A stretch of 64,000 bases of DNA, taken from positions 372,001 through 436,000 of the forward strand of contig JAHDCU010000004.1 in the NCBI GenBank assembly GCA_020629715.1. The letters run 5' to 3'. This document shows, piece by piece, positions 53,894 to 63,604 of this stretch; the first letter of the stretch is position 1, and each line of letters begins with the position of its first letter. The DNA comes from Saprospiraceae bacterium. GTDB lineage: Bacteria > Bacteroidota > Bacteroidia > Chitinophagales > Saprospiraceae. A model generated the notes under the pieces. It saw only the letters and a list, made by a program, of their open reading frames with translations, was not told where the DNA came from and ran no database searches. Both the position numbers and the translations under genes were made by a program.

Positions 53894-55762
53894 TTACATA
53901 AACTCTGATAGCTCCAGCCAGATCATTTCTTGCTCCTCGAGTTGATTGCCTACTTCGCCCAGCTCGATACTTAGTTTTTCGATTTGCTCCCCCGATAGGG
54001 AGGTATCATTGAATGCTTCCATGATCTCTTTTTTCCTTTTTTCTAATTGAGAAATGAGTTTTTCTGCATTCTGAAATTGCATCTTCTCCTTATAGGATAG
54101 TTTTCTTTTTACTTCGCTTGGTTCAGTATGAACTGACTCTGCTTTTACAGCTTCTTTGACTTTTTTCGTAGAGACTTTAGGTAGATCGTATTGGTCTCTG
54201 TATTGGGTATAGTTGCCGGGGAAGTCCTTGATTTTACCTTGACCTTCCAAAACAAACATATGATCGACGATCTTATCCATAAAATATCGATCATGTGATA
54301 CTATCAAGATGCATCCCGGGAATTGAAGTAAATAATCCTCAAGAATATTAAGACTTACGATATCAAGATCATTGGTTGGCTCATCGAGTATCAAGAAATT
54401 GGGATTAGCAATGAGTACAGTCAGTAGGTGTAGTCTTCGTTTTTCGCCTCCGCTTAGCTGAGATATATACACTTGCTGCTGTGGCCTCGGAAATAAAAAT
54501 CGCTCTAATAATGCCTCGGCACTCAACTTACGACCTTTTGCCAGTGGGATATAATCTCCATATTGCCTGACTACATCTATCACTCTGCGGTCTTGAGATG
54601 TATCAAGTCCTGTCTGCGCATAATGACCAAAAACCACTGTATCACCTATGACTACTTTACCACCATCTACTCTAATTTCCTTGGTCAGCAGCTTGACGAA
54701 TGTGGTCTTCCCCACCCCATTAGGTCCTGCGATACCAACTCGCTCTCCTTTCTTAAATTTATAGCTAAATGATTCTACGATTTTGAGCTCATCATATACC
54801 TTGGTAATGGCATGAGCCTCTAATATTTTAGACCCCAATCTTGCGGGTTCTATATTGAGTTCTAAAGTACTATCATCAATTTTATTCAATGCTTCAGACT
54901 TGATGACATCAAATTTATCTACACGTGACTTTGCTTTAGTACCTCTTGCCTTTGGCTGCTTTCTGATCCAATTGAGTTCCTTTTTGTAGAGCTTAACGGT
55001 CTTATCATGTACAACTTGCTCGTTGTCCATGCGTAGCGCTTTCTTTTCTAAAAAGTCTGAGTACGTACCTCGATAGTGGTACAATCTTTTATTGTCTAAT
55101 TCGACAATCTCATTACAGACTCGCTCCAAGAAGTATCGATCATGCGTCACCATAAAGATGGTCATCTTAGTACCCTCCAGATATTGCTCTAGCCACTCGA
55201 TCATATCTAGATCCAAGTGGTTGGTAGGCTCATCAAGAATGACGAAATCGGGTTCGTCAATGATAATTTTGGCTAGTGCCAGTCGCTTTTTTTGACCTCC
55301 ACTTAACTCTTTGATTTTTTGATCTAGCCTAGTGATTTTCAGCTTATAGAGTGTCTCTTTTACCTTTGATTCTATATCCCATGCGTTGAGACTATCCATA
55401 GCTTCGAGACGCTCTTGTACGAGTGCATTATCATCTGTAAGCAGAGCTTCTTCGTATTGCTTGACCGCTCTGATTTTCGCATTTTCAGAATCTAGAGCTA
55501 CTTCTAGCACAGACCAGTCTTCTTGAAATTCGGGTTCTTGCTTGAGGTATGCACAGCGGATGTTTTTAGCAATTTCTACATGTGCTCTCTCCCCTTCTGG
55601 AGCTTCTTCTTGCGCCAGTATCTTGAGCAATGTAGTTTTACCAGAACCATTCTTAGCAACTAATGCTATCTTTTGCCCTTTACTGATCGTCAGATTGAGG
55701 TCTTCAAATAATACTTTTTCTCCGAAGGCTTTGGATATGTGCTCAAATACAAGATACTGCAT
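53894..55762 (-). CDS. Uup-like ABC-F ATPase
   Basis: A 622-residue ABC-F protein with two ATPase domains: Walker A in KNGSGKTTLLK and PNGVGKTTFVK, signatures LSGGQKKRLALAK and LSGGEKRRLHLLTVL, Walker B in FVILDEPTNHLD and FLILDEPTNDLD. A linker with the family KKELNWIRKQPKARGTKAKS stretch follows the first domain, and a C-terminal coiled coil (about 540-622) matches Uup. ABC-F proteins act on ribosomes or DNA and do not transport. Confidence 0.9.
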   Translation of the reverse strand: MQYLVFEHISKAFGEKVLFEDLNLTISKGQKIALVAKNGSGKTTLLKILAQEEAPEGERAHVEIAKNIRCAYLKQEPEFQEDWSVLEVALDSENAKIRAVKQYEEALLTDDNALVQERLEAMDSLNAWDIESKVKETLYKLKITRLDQKIKELSGGQKKRLALAKIIIDEPDFVILDEPTNHLDLDMIEWLEQYLEGTKMTIFMVTHDRYFLERVCNEIVELDNKRLYHYRGTYSDFLEKKALRMDNEQVVHDKTVKLYKKELNWIRKQPKARGTKAKSRVDKFDVIKSEALNKIDDSTLELNIEPARLGSKILEAHAITKVYDELKIVESFSYKFKKGERVGIAGPNGVGKTTFVKLLTKEIRVDGGKVVIGDTVVFGHYAQTGLDTSQDRRVIDVVRQYGDYIPLAKGRKLSAEALLERFLFPRPQQQVYISQLSGGEKRRLHLLTVLIANPNFLILDEPTNDLDIVSLNILEDYLLQFPGCILIVSHDRYFMDKIVDHMFVLEGQGKIKDFPGNYTQYRDQYDLPKVSTKKVKEAVKAESVHTEPSEVKRKLSYKEKMQFQNAEKLISQLEKRKKEIMEAFNDTSLSGEQIEKLSIELGEVGNQLEEQEMIWLELSEFM

Positions 55763-55816
55763 ACTGTAAAGATGAGTACTTGGGATTTAGAATCGAAGAT
55801 TTTATAGGATTAGTTT

Positions 55817-55908
55817 TTTTTGAACCATGGAGGCATCCGCCAAAGGCGAGACAAATAAGGACACGGAGTATTTTCTAAGTGTTACTTATTCTTTTTGAAC
55901 CATGGAGG
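55817..55908. repeat. Direct repeat TTTTTGAACCATGGAGG
   Basis: The 17-bp sequence TTTTTGAACCATGGAGG occurs at 55817-55833 and 55892-55908 within the 282-bp gap between the ABC-F gene and the protease gene. The tails differ (GCATCCGCC versus TTTCCACCAG). No gene is seen in this gap. Confidence 0.7.
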
Positions 55909-56044
55909 TTTCCACCAGTGGCTAGACAATCAAGGGATTAGAGTGCTTTATCAGTTATACTGGCTTACGCAATCAATTTTTCCGTTCAAATGCAAGAGAA
56001 ACCATGATTACCTCTCAACTCAAAACCAATAAGCTATCTACTTA

Positions 56045-58234
56045 CTACGGGTTGATGGTCTTCATTTTAGCGATATCATTGTTAGACTTGAGGTCTCGCA
56101 TGATATGCAATGCTTCTTTGAGATAAAAGTCCTTTTTTACCCGCTTGATCCAATCTTTGTTGGTATCAGCAAGTACTTCATCATTATCGATGCGTTCTTG
56201 ATCGGCACTCAGGTTTCTTACGGATAATCCCTCAATTTCATCCTTCCAGAGGTCCTTAAATTTTTCAGACTCTTCATCCCTCTTGTCTAGATAATTGGAA
56301 TATCCATCGATAGTGAGAGGATATATTGATTGGTCTCTATTTCGCTTCAAGCGTTCTGCGTTTTCTAAGACCAACTGAAAGTCTTTATCTTCTTTCACTC
56401 TCTCGGAGCTAGCTCTGACTACCTCGGCTTTATTAGAGATATTATAAGTTTCTTGGCTATACGGTACTGGATTGATTTTTGACCATTCCATGGCATTATC
56501 ATAATCCTTCTCTCCAGTCTCGATTTTACTATAGTTATCCGGTAAAATTATATCTGGGATAACCCCTTTGAGTTGAGTAGATCCACCATCTATACGATAA
56601 AACTTTTGCATCGTAAGTTTGACTTGACCCAATGGCTTGAGTTCATCATTACCCATAACAGCCTCATCTAGATCAAAAAATCGTTGTACTGTTCCTTTCC
56701 CAAACGTGGAATTACTACCAACAATTACAGCTCTATTATAATCCTGAAGTGCTGCAGCCAATATCTCAGAAGCAGACGCAGAAAATGAGTTTACTAGAAC
56801 TACAAGTGGACCATCATATCTTGATTCTTTATCCTGGTCATCATAGACATAGGGATTTCTAGTACGGGGCTTTACCTGTACGATAGGACCATCCTCTACA
56901 AACAGTCCCGTCATATCAACTACATCACGCAGTGATCCTCCGCCATTGCTTCTAAGGTCTAAAATGATACCTTGAGCACCATCTTGCTTTAGCTTTTCAA
57001 TCTCCTCTGCAACATCTACAGAGCAACTATTCCCATTTTTTTGCTCAAATGAAGAGTAGAATTTGGGTAGCTTGATATATCCAATATTGCTCGATACTTG
57101 CTCTAGATCGAGTAATAAAGATTTAGCCTTCGTTTCATCTATCTGTACGATATCTCGTATAATCGGTACTTCTATGATATCACCAGAGGGCTTTTTGATC
57201 GTCAATAAAACCTCTGTTCCTTTCTTTCCTCTGATTAACTGTACAACATCGTCTAGTCGCATACCTACTAGATCCACTGCATCTTCTCCTTTCTGTGTGA
57301 CTTTGATAATCAGATCATCCGCTTCTATCTGCTTACTCGCCCAAGCAGGTCCTCCCGGTATCACTTCTCTGACTTTGGTATATCCTTTATCCGGCACTAG
57401 TCTTGCTCCAATACCTTCGAGTTTACCACCCATATTGATATCAAAATCTTGCTTCTCTTTAGGGTTAAAATAATCAGAGTGAGGATCCATGACATGCGTA
57501 ATCGCGTTGATATACGCTTCAAATCGATCTGATCTACGGAGACTCTCCATACGCTCAAACCAATCATCGAAAACTTCTTTCGTCTGCTTTATTGCTTTAG
57601 CTTTTAGCTCATCATCACTTAATGGGACAAATGCCTCTTCCTCTTTATCATCCTCTCCTTCAACTGTAGACTCTTCTGATTCTTTTGCTTCGTTTTCGAT
57701 GCTATCCTTCTGATCTTCTAGGTTGTCGTAGTACCTTGTTAGGACTTCATATTTGAGGGCTTTTCTCCAGTACTCTCTTAGCTCAGATTGATCTTTGGCA
57801 AAAGATTTTTTATCATAATCTAGCTCCACTTCTTCTTGTTGAGAAAAATCATAATCTGCCGCGATGAGCTCGTCGTATATCAGTTTGGCATCTTTGAAAC
57901 TCTGATCAATCAACACCACAGATTGATCAAAAAAGTCAAATTTCTTTTGCAAAATCTGATCATCGTATTGGAGTTCGTATACTTTGAGTTGGTCTACTTC
58001 CTTTTGTGTAAAAAATCGCTTTGCAGGATCTAGCGACTTAATGTAGTTGCTAAAAGCCTCTTTAGAAAACTCATCATCGATTTCCTTAGGTTGAAAATGT
58101 GCCATTTTGATAAAATGGACCACCGCATCTATAATGACCATTTCTCGCTTGCGGTCATCAATATTAGGGAAGATGGTGCCCAGGGCTAATATTCCAAGAA
58201 GTACAGCTACTACTAACGAACTACGATATCTCAT
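56045..58234 (-). CDS. prc: Carboxy-terminal processing protease
   Basis: A 729-residue exported S41 protease of the Prc/Tsp class. N-terminal membrane anchor (VVAVLLGILALGTIF), an N-terminal domain, a PDZ domain near 240-330 (GIGARLVPDKGYTKVREVIPGGPA), and the serine-lysine site (LVNSFSASASEIL, FGKGTVQRFF). It trims membrane and periplasmic proteins from the C-terminus. A low-complexity acidic run (EEEAFV) lies near 195-203. Confidence 0.93.
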   Translation of the reverse strand: MRYRSSLVVAVLLGILALGTIFPNIDDRKREMVIIDAVVHFIKMAHFQPKEIDDEFSKEAFSNYIKSLDPAKRFFTQKEVDQLKVYELQYDDQILQKKFDFFDQSVVLIDQSFKDAKLIYDELIAADYDFSQQEEVELDYDKKSFAKDQSELREYWRKALKYEVLTRYYDNLEDQKDSIENEAKESEESTVEGEDDKEEEAFVPLSDDELKAKAIKQTKEVFDDWFERMESLRRSDRFEAYINAITHVMDPHSDYFNPKEKQDFDINMGGKLEGIGARLVPDKGYTKVREVIPGGPAWASKQIEADDLIIKVTQKGEDAVDLVGMRLDDVVQLIRGKKGTEVLLTIKKPSGDIIEVPIIRDIVQIDETKAKSLLLDLEQVSSNIGYIKLPKFYSSFEQKNGNSCSVDVAEEIEKLKQDGAQGIILDLRSNGGGSLRDVVDMTGLFVEDGPIVQVKPRTRNPYVYDDQDKESRYDGPLVVLVNSFSASASEILAAALQDYNRAVIVGSNSTFGKGTVQRFFDLDEAVMGNDELKPLGQVKLTMQKFYRIDGGSTQLKGVIPDIILPDNYSKIETGEKDYDNAMEWSKINPVPYSQETYNISNKAEVVRASSERVKEDKDFQLVLENAERLKRNRDQSIYPLTIDGYSNYLDKRDEESEKFKDLWKDEIEGLSVRNLSADQERIDNDEVLADTNKDWIKRVKKDFYLKEALHIMRDLKSNNDIAKMKTINP

Positions 58235-58351
58235 ACAATTATCTTTGGATTGCTTTCTAAATATAGGTGATTAAACAGAATAATGCAGGGAAGGATGTGG
58301 TGTTATGTTGCTTTTAACGGTTCGGTAACGGTGTTGGGATATTTACTCTTC

Positions 58352-58732
58352 CTAATAAAACCTACAGATTGTGGTATCGGGCATAATGTCAATAACGATA
58401 CGATTATCCAGCGAAGCTCCATTCGTAAAGTAGCCAAAGGCTTTGTAGTGGGAGTTCCCATTTCTCAAAAAGCTTAAGTAATATCCTCCATCACCTGGTA
58501 TATCATCATCAAAAAAAATCCTAGATTTTATAATGTTTCCATCTAGTAGAGAGTCTATACCTCCTGATTTACTTACAGTAGTCCCATATTCAACGTTTGT
58601 TAAAAGATCTCCACTTTTGTTGTTTATGTTGATTTTAGGGTGTTTTTTAGAGTAAGTTCCTACGGTAAATGCAATTCCTAAAACAGATGCTACCAATAGT
58701 GGTAAAGCTAAAATGACTATACCTTTTTTCAT
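58352..58732 (-). CDS. Small exported or membrane protein of unknown function
   Basis: A 126-residue protein with an N-terminal hydrophobic segment (IVILALPLLVASVLGIAFTVG). The rest is soluble with a possible binding-type DDDIPGDGGYYLSF stretch. No family recognised. Preceded by a hairpin terminator of the upstream unit and lying apart from its neighbours. Confidence 0.6.
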   Translation of the reverse strand: MKKGIVILALPLLVASVLGIAFTVGTYSKKHPKININNKSGDLLTNVEYGTTVSKSGGIDSLLDGNIIKSRIFFDDDIPGDGGYYLSFLRNGNSHYKAFGYFTNGASLDNRIVIDIMPDTTICRFY

Positions 58733-58786
58733 ACGAATTAATCATTATTTCAAAACAAAAACGCTATCAAAAATGTACAAATAATA

Positions 58787-58822
58787 AAAGCGGTAACAAA
58801 CCTAATTGTCTATTGCCGCTTT
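58787..58822 (-). terminator. Terminator hairpin, copy 1
   Basis: AAAGCGGTAA (58787-58796) pairs with TTGCCGCTTT (58813-58822) with one G-T pair; loop CAAACCTAATTGTCTA. It lies downstream of the lipoprotein gene 58846-59346. Very similar to 60391-60424. Confidence 0.7.
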
Positions 58823-58845
58823 CGTCTAATATCTCTATTTGTATA

Positions 58846-59346
58846 TCATTGTCTTAGCTTATTTTTTATTGTAAGCTCAATAGTATTTTTAACCATTATC
58901 GATGTATCAACTACAATAAGTTTAACTAACTCATCATTGGCAACTGAATCTAACACTCCATTCATTTGACCCTTATATTCTAAACAAAGTTTGTCTGATA
59001 TAAAAACTGGGATCTTCTCTTTATTCTTCGGACCAATACCACTTGTAAACCAACGAAACTTCAGTTGATTTACTTTTCCATTTCTTATTAAGAATTCGTA
59101 ATTCGGGATCCCCTGAAGTATAAAATTTTCATAACCTTGAATTAAACCTGCGTCTTCCGCAAACCGTACCACTATAGAACTAGTATCGGGAGAAATATAC
59201 CCTTTAATGAGTTCTTCATTATTTAAAATACTTTGGACTGGCAAACCTATAAAGTCCTCTGGGCAATTGATAATGTCCTTTTGATCTACAATATTTTTAC
59301 AGGATAATAAATTAATAAGCACAAACAATACAAATAAATTCTTCAT
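58846..59346 (-). CDS. Lipoprotein of unknown function
   Basis: A 166-residue lipoprotein with start at 59346 (MKNLFVLFVLINLLSC, Cys16); the frame continues 11 codons upstream. No domain recognised. It is followed by the hairpin at 58787-58822 and preceded by the exported methyltransferase-like gene. Confidence 0.68.
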   Translation of the reverse strand: MKNLFVLFVLINLLSCKNIVDQKDIINCPEDFIGLPVQSILNNEELIKGYISPDTSSIVVRFAEDAGLIQGYENFILQGIPNYEFLIRNGKVNQLKFRWFTSGIGPKNKEKIPVFISDKLCLEYKGQMNGVLDSVANDELVKLIVVDTSIMVKNTIELTIKNKLRQ

Positions 59347-59391
59347 AATTATTTTAGTTAAACGTTCGTTCCTGGTCAATCTAGTGTCAAA

Positions 59392-60330
59392 CTATTTCAA
59401 TTCAAATTTCAAAAGTATATATCCTTCTAAGTGCAATTCACTTACAAGCTTAAACCCGTGTTTAGTTGGGAAAGTCTTAAGATCATCATATTCCAATAGT
59501 TCATCGCAATCACCTCTGCTTTTCTTTGACATTGACTTTTCATACAGAAACAAATGACCATTTGACTTCAGAGATTGCCTACATGACTTCAGCATTTTCT
59601 TTCGTTTATCAAAATGGTGATAAGACATTCGACAAATAATCTTATCAACTTTCTCTGGAAGATTGATACTTTTTTTATCGCCATGTATTTTTACAAAACT
59701 TGATGACAGCGACATACTATTTGGCACTTTTATCAATAGATTAATCAAATCCAGAAGACTTGCTTGTAATTCATTAATATATATGATATTTCTCAAATCA
59801 AGTAGATAGAGAAGAATAGCAAAACTTCCGCTACCAGCACCAATCTCGGCAATTTTATCGTCCCTACGTATATCATAAAAGCTCAGTTCTTCAATTACTG
59901 CCTCTTGATTGATAATTGGATAAGGAAATTTATAAGATAAATATTCTTCGATAATGAAAGCGGTGAGATCTGGATTTTCAACGATCTGTAAAATGCCTTC
60001 ATTGGGTAAGTTTAAAAAAGCCTCTCTCTTCCATCCACTTTTGTGAACCAAAGCTTCCTTTATAGCTTTCGGTTGCTTTCCACCTACCAACCCTTGAAAA
60101 AGTATACGTCGTAAGACACTTTTTTGAAAATGCTCCTGATCATGAATATTAGATATTTGTGTTAAGGTATTTTCAAAGACTGATATATTATCGACTGGCT
60201 TATCTATTATCAGTTCTCTGTATTTGGTCAAGTTATTAATGAACATCGTAGTGTCAAACCCTTGAGCAAAACAGGAAGTAAAACTTGATAAATATAAGAC
60301 AACGCAAGAAATGGTAATTCTAACCCTCAT
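59392..60330 (-). CDS. Methyltransferase-fold protein with signal peptide
   Basis: A 312-residue protein with signal-peptide-like start (RITISCVVLYLSSFTSCFAQ, about 4-23). A SAM-binding Rossmann motif (DKIAEIGAGSGSFAILLYLL, about 154-173) is followed by INELQASLLDL, DKIICRMSYHHFDKRKKML and SLKSNGHLFLYEKS. These are typical of class I methyltransferases, which need SAM and so normally work in the cytoplasm. Exported members exist in Bacteroidota; the role is unknown. The SCFAQ end might also be a lipoprotein site, though no Cys follows the expected lipobox position cleanly. Confidence 0.72.
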   Translation of the reverse strand: MRVRITISCVVLYLSSFTSCFAQGFDTTMFINNLTKYRELIIDKPVDNISVFENTLTQISNIHDQEHFQKSVLRRILFQGLVGGKQPKAIKEALVHKSGWKREAFLNLPNEGILQIVENPDLTAFIIEEYLSYKFPYPIINQEAVIEELSFYDIRRDDKIAEIGAGSGSFAILLYLLDLRNIIYINELQASLLDLINLLIKVPNSMSLSSSFVKIHGDKKSINLPEKVDKIICRMSYHHFDKRKKMLKSCRQSLKSNGHLFLYEKSMSKKSRGDCDELLEYDDLKTFPTKHGFKLVSELHLEGYILLKFELK

Positions 60331-60353
60331 CCCATGAAATTAAACAATATTAT

Positions 60354-60376
60354 CTATCTCATGGAAAATGAGATAG
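60354..60376. terminator. Hairpin CTATCTCAT/ATGAGATAG
   Basis: Nine-base arms (60354-60362 and 60368-60376) with loop GGAAA lie between the exported methyltransferase gene and the repeated terminator hairpin. Role uncertain: it could add to termination of the hppA message. Confidence 0.45.
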
Positions 60377-60390
60377 CCATGAACAAACAA

Positions 60391-60424
60391 AAAGCGGTAA
60401 CAAACCTAAGTTCATTACCGCTTT
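60391..60424 (-). terminator. Terminator hairpin, copy 2
   Basis: AAAGCGGTAA (60391-60400) pairs perfectly with TTACCGCTTT (60415-60424). The loop begins CAAACCTAA as in copy 1. It ends the hppA gene and insulates the methyltransferase-like gene. Confidence 0.75.
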
Positions 60425-60505
60425 ATTCCGATGCTTCGATCGAAACTACTATTCCGATCCTAACATCAATTTGATATGTTCGAGATATTTATATCTCTAT
60501 ATGTC

Positions 60506-62686
60506 TTATCCTAAGAATGGTGCTATCACAAGCGCCACTACTGACATTAATTTCAATAAGATATTGAGTGAAGGACCAGAAGTATCTTTAAATGGATCAC
60601 CTACCGTATCACCTACTACGGTTGCTTTGTGAGCATCAGATCCTTTGTAATACATTTGGCCGTTGATTTCTACACCTTCTTCAAACATCTTCTTTGCATT
60701 ATCCCATGCACCACCGGCATTGGATTGGAAGATTGCCATCAATACTCCACATACAGTAACACCGGCAAGCAATCCACCAAGCATCTCCGCTCCACCTAGG
60801 AAACCAACGATGACTGGAGAAATTACCGCTAGAAGACCTGGCACAACCATTTCTCTAATTGATGCTGCTGTAGATATCGCAACACATTTGTCATATTCTG
60901 CTTTACCATCAGCGGCATTGAACGTATCCTGATCAGCTTTAGACCAATCTTTCATATCCTTTCCTTCATTTTTATTCATCACATTGAGTGCTGCTTTCAG
61001 TTCTGGAATAGTTTTGAATTGTCTTCTTACTTCTTGGATCATATCCATAGCTGCTCTACCTACTGCATTCATAGATAATGCAGAGAATAAAAATGGTAAC
61101 ATACCACCCACTAGCAATGCTGCCATCACCTGAGGATTCATGATATTGATACCGCTTAATTGTGTTGTAGGGTGAGCGACGTTATATGCTGTGATAAATG
61201 CTGCAAATAAAGCTAAAGTAGTCAAGGCAGCAGATCCAATTGCGAATCCTTTACCAATGGCTGCTGTAGTATTACCTACGGCATCAAGCTTATCTGTTTT
61301 TTGTCTTACTTCTTTAGGCAGTTCTGCCATCTCAGCGATACCACCTGCATTATCTGCAATCGGTCCGTATGCATCTACCGCTAGTTGGATACCTGTATTA
61401 GATAACATCCCTACGGCTGCTATGGCAATACCATATAGTCCAGCAAAGTGGTGAGCACCTATGATAGCTACACCTAAGATCAAGATAGGAATAGCAGTAG
61501 ATTGCATCCCTACACCTAGACCAGCAATAATGTTAGTCGCTGCTCCAGTCACTGACTGATCTACGATAGATTGTACTGGCTTAGTACCCGTACCTGTATA
61601 AAATTCGGTAATCAAACCAATCAAAAGACCAGCAGCTAATCCAAACAATACCGCCCAGAATACACCCATGCTATTATAAGTTTCACCATTGAATGTCCAT
61701 TCTGCAGGAAGCATCCATTTAGAGATTGCAAAGGTAGCTCCTACCATGAGTGCAAATGAAAGGTATTCTCCTAGGTTAAGTGCCTTTTGTGGGTCACCAC
61801 CATCTTTCACTTTCACAAAGAAAGTACCGATGATAGATGTAATGATACCAACACCAGCAAGTAGCAATGGCAAAAGTACCGCAGATAGACCATCAAAATT
61901 ATCAGCCCATCCTGGCACCGTCATGAATGCTGCACCTAATACCATCGTACCGATGATAGATCCTACATAGGATTCGAATAGATCGGCTCCCATACCAGCT
62001 ACATCACCTACATTATCACCAACATTATCCGCAATAGTTGCAGGGTTAAGAGGGTGATCTTCAGGGATACCTGCCTCCACTTTACCTACAAGGTCAGCTC
62101 CTACATCGGCTGCCTTTGTATATATACCTCCACCTACTCTTGCAAACAATGCAATAGAAGAAGCACCAAATGAAAATCCAGTGATAACGGTAATTACTTG
62201 GTTGATATCCCAACCGTCCATATTGTTATAAAATAAGAATAGCGATCCAAGACCTAGAAGACCAAGACCTACTACACCAAGACCCATCACAGCACCACCG
62301 CTGAATGCAACTTCTAATGCTTTTCCTAGGCTTGTTCTAGCTGCATTGGTTGTACGTACGTTAGCCTTAGTGGCCACTTTCATACCAATGAATCCAGCTA
62401 ATGCAGAACATATAGCTCCAAGTACAAATGATAGAGCAACAAGAGGAGATGACCCTTCCTGCATACCACTCCAAACCATTAAGATGGTCACTGCAATTAC
62501 AAAAATTGAAAGCACTTTATATTCCGCTTTTAAAAAGGCCATGGCACCGTCAGAAATATTATCTGCGATTCGAGCCATTTTGTCTGATCCCACTTCTTGT
62601 TTAGAAACCCATGCAGACTTCCAAAAAGTGTATAATAAGGCTACAACTCCAAATATTGGAATCATGATGATAATCGTGTTCGCCAT
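60506..62686 (-). CDS. hppA: Membrane-bound ion-pumping pyrophosphatase, K+-dependent type
   Basis: A 726-residue 16-helix pyrophosphatase that pumps ions using PPi. The substrate site is in [27 protein letters not shown]. The residue switch reads [10 protein letters not shown]: Ala at the position where K+-independent enzymes have Lys, so this one should need K+. Whether it pumps H+, Na+ or both cannot be told safely. A consensus promoter lies 56 bp upstream. The plus-strand frames in this region are shadows of it. Confidence 0.95.
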   Translation of the reverse strand: MANTIIIMIPIFGVVALLYTFWKSAWVSKQEVGSDKMARIADNISDGAMAFLKAEYKVLSIFVIAVTILMVWSGMQEGSSPLVALSFVLGAICSALAGFIGMKVATKANVRTTNAARTSLGKALEVAFSGGAVMGLGVVGLGLLGLGSLFLFYNNMDGWDINQVITVITGFSFGASSIALFARVGGGIYTKAADVGADLVGKVEAGIPEDHPLNPATIADNVGDNVGDVAGMGADLFESYVGSIIGTMVLGAAFMTVPGWADNFDGLSAVLLPLLLAGVGIITSIIGTFFVKVKDGGDPQKALNLGEYLSFALMVGATFAISKWMLPAEWTFNGETYNSMGVFWAVLFGLAAGLLIGLITEFYTGTGTKPVQSIVDQSVTGAATNIIAGLGVGMQSTAIPILILGVAIIGAHHFAGLYGIAIAAVGMLSNTGIQLAVDAYGPIADNAGGIAEMAELPKEVRQKTDKLDAVGNTTAAIGKGFAIGSAALTTLALFAAFITAYNVAHPTTQLSGINIMNPQVMAALLVGGMLPFLFSALSMNAVGRAAMDMIQEVRRQFKTIPELKAALNVMNKNEGKDMKDWSKADQDTFNAADGKAEYDKCVAISTAASIREMVVPGLLAVISPVIVGFLGGAEMLGGLLAGVTVCGVLMAIFQSNAGGAWDNAKKMFEEGVEINGQMYYKGSDAHKATVVGDTVGDPFKDTSGPSLNILLKLMSVVALVIAPFLG

Positions 62687-62741
62687 TATGACTTAGTTAT
62701 TTCGTTAGTAAAATTTGATATATATTTTTCAAAATCAGGCG

Positions 62742-62772
62742 CAAAAGTAACTTTAATCACCTTAAAAACAAA
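62742..62772 (-). promoter_or_regulatory. Promoter of hppA
   Basis: On the minus strand TTTG (62772-62769), a 19-bp spacer, then TACTTTTG (62749-62742), an exact Bacteroidota promoter. It would give a leader of about 50 nucleotides before the hppA ATG at 62686. Confidence 0.7.
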
Positions 62773-62905
62773 GGGAATGCACTACTTAAAGCCACTTGTA
62801 CACTAACTACTTTAAGCGCAGCTTTTATTAATCCAATTTGCTATAAAGCCTATACTTCTGTGGTAAAGAAAGCATCCGCAATGTTAAGCAACATGTAAGT
62901 TTATT

Positions 62906-62921
62906 TTTAGATTTGTCTAAA
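62906..62921. promoter_or_regulatory. Palindromic operator before the DtxR/MntR gene
   Basis: TTTAGA (62906-62911) and TCTAAA (62916-62921) form an inverted repeat with spacer TTTG, ending 3 bp before the start codon. It covers a -7-like TAGATTTG (62908-62915). Position and symmetry fit autoregulation by a DtxR/MntR-type repressor that also controls the downstream metal transporter; binding is inferred. Confidence 0.5.
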
Positions 62922-62923
62922 TT

Positions 62924-63595
62924 ATGAATTCAATGTATACATTTGCTGAAGAAAACTATATCAAAGCCATCTTTAAGATAGCAGAACGAGAGCAAAATAG
63001 TGTAGGCACCAATGCGATAGCCAAAGTCATGAGTACTAGTGCCGCATCCGTATCTGATATGTTGAGAAAACTTTCGGATAAGGGTCTTATCCACTATGAA
63101 AAGTATAAAGGTGTAACACTTACGCATGATGGAAGTCGATTAGCTACACAGCTCATAAGAAAACACAGACTCTGGGAAGTTTTTCTTGTAGACAAACTCA
63201 AATTTAGATGGGATCAGGTACATGATATTGCCGAAGAGCTAGAGCATATAAACTCTGATGAGCTTATTAGAAGGCTTGATGTATTTCTAGGTTCACCAAA
63301 ATTTGATCCACATGGTGATCCTATACCCAATGCCCAAGGAAAATTTACACTTCGAAATCAAGTAACGCTGACTGATCTACAGCTCGAACAACAGGGAGTA
63401 TTAGTAGGTGTAAAAGAGCATACTACACCTTTTTTAGAATATCTCAATGAGCTAAAAATTGGACTAGGAACCCATATGAAAATTATCAAAATAAATGCCT
63501 TTGATGAATCAATAACTATTATCATCAACCAATCACAAAAGCATAATATCTCTAAAAAAACTGCCGCTAACCTTCAAGTCAAAGTAGTTAAATAA
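62924..63595 (+). CDS. DtxR/MntR-family metal-dependent regulator
   Basis: A 223-residue iron- or manganese-dependent repressor. N-terminal winged helix (YIKAIFKIAEREQNSVGTNAIAKVMSTSAASVSDMLRKL) followed by the metal-binding dimerisation domain (KHRLWEVFLVDKL ... HDIAEELEHI ... LGSPKFDPHGDPIPNAQG) and a C-terminal FeoA-like SH3 domain. The metal is not fixed by sequence; the adjacent transporter suggests Mn or Zn. The ATG at 62933 is an alternative start. Confidence 0.92.
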   Translation: MNSMYTFAEENYIKAIFKIAEREQNSVGTNAIAKVMSTSAASVSDMLRKLSDKGLIHYEKYKGVTLTHDGSRLATQLIRKHRLWEVFLVDKLKFRWDQVHDIAEELEHINSDELIRRLDVFLGSPKFDPHGDPIPNAQGKFTLRNQVTLTDLQLEQQGVLVGVKEHTTPFLEYLNELKIGLGTHMKIIKINAFDESITIIINQSQKHNISKKTAANLQVKVVK

Positions 63596-63604
63596 CACAG
63601 CACC

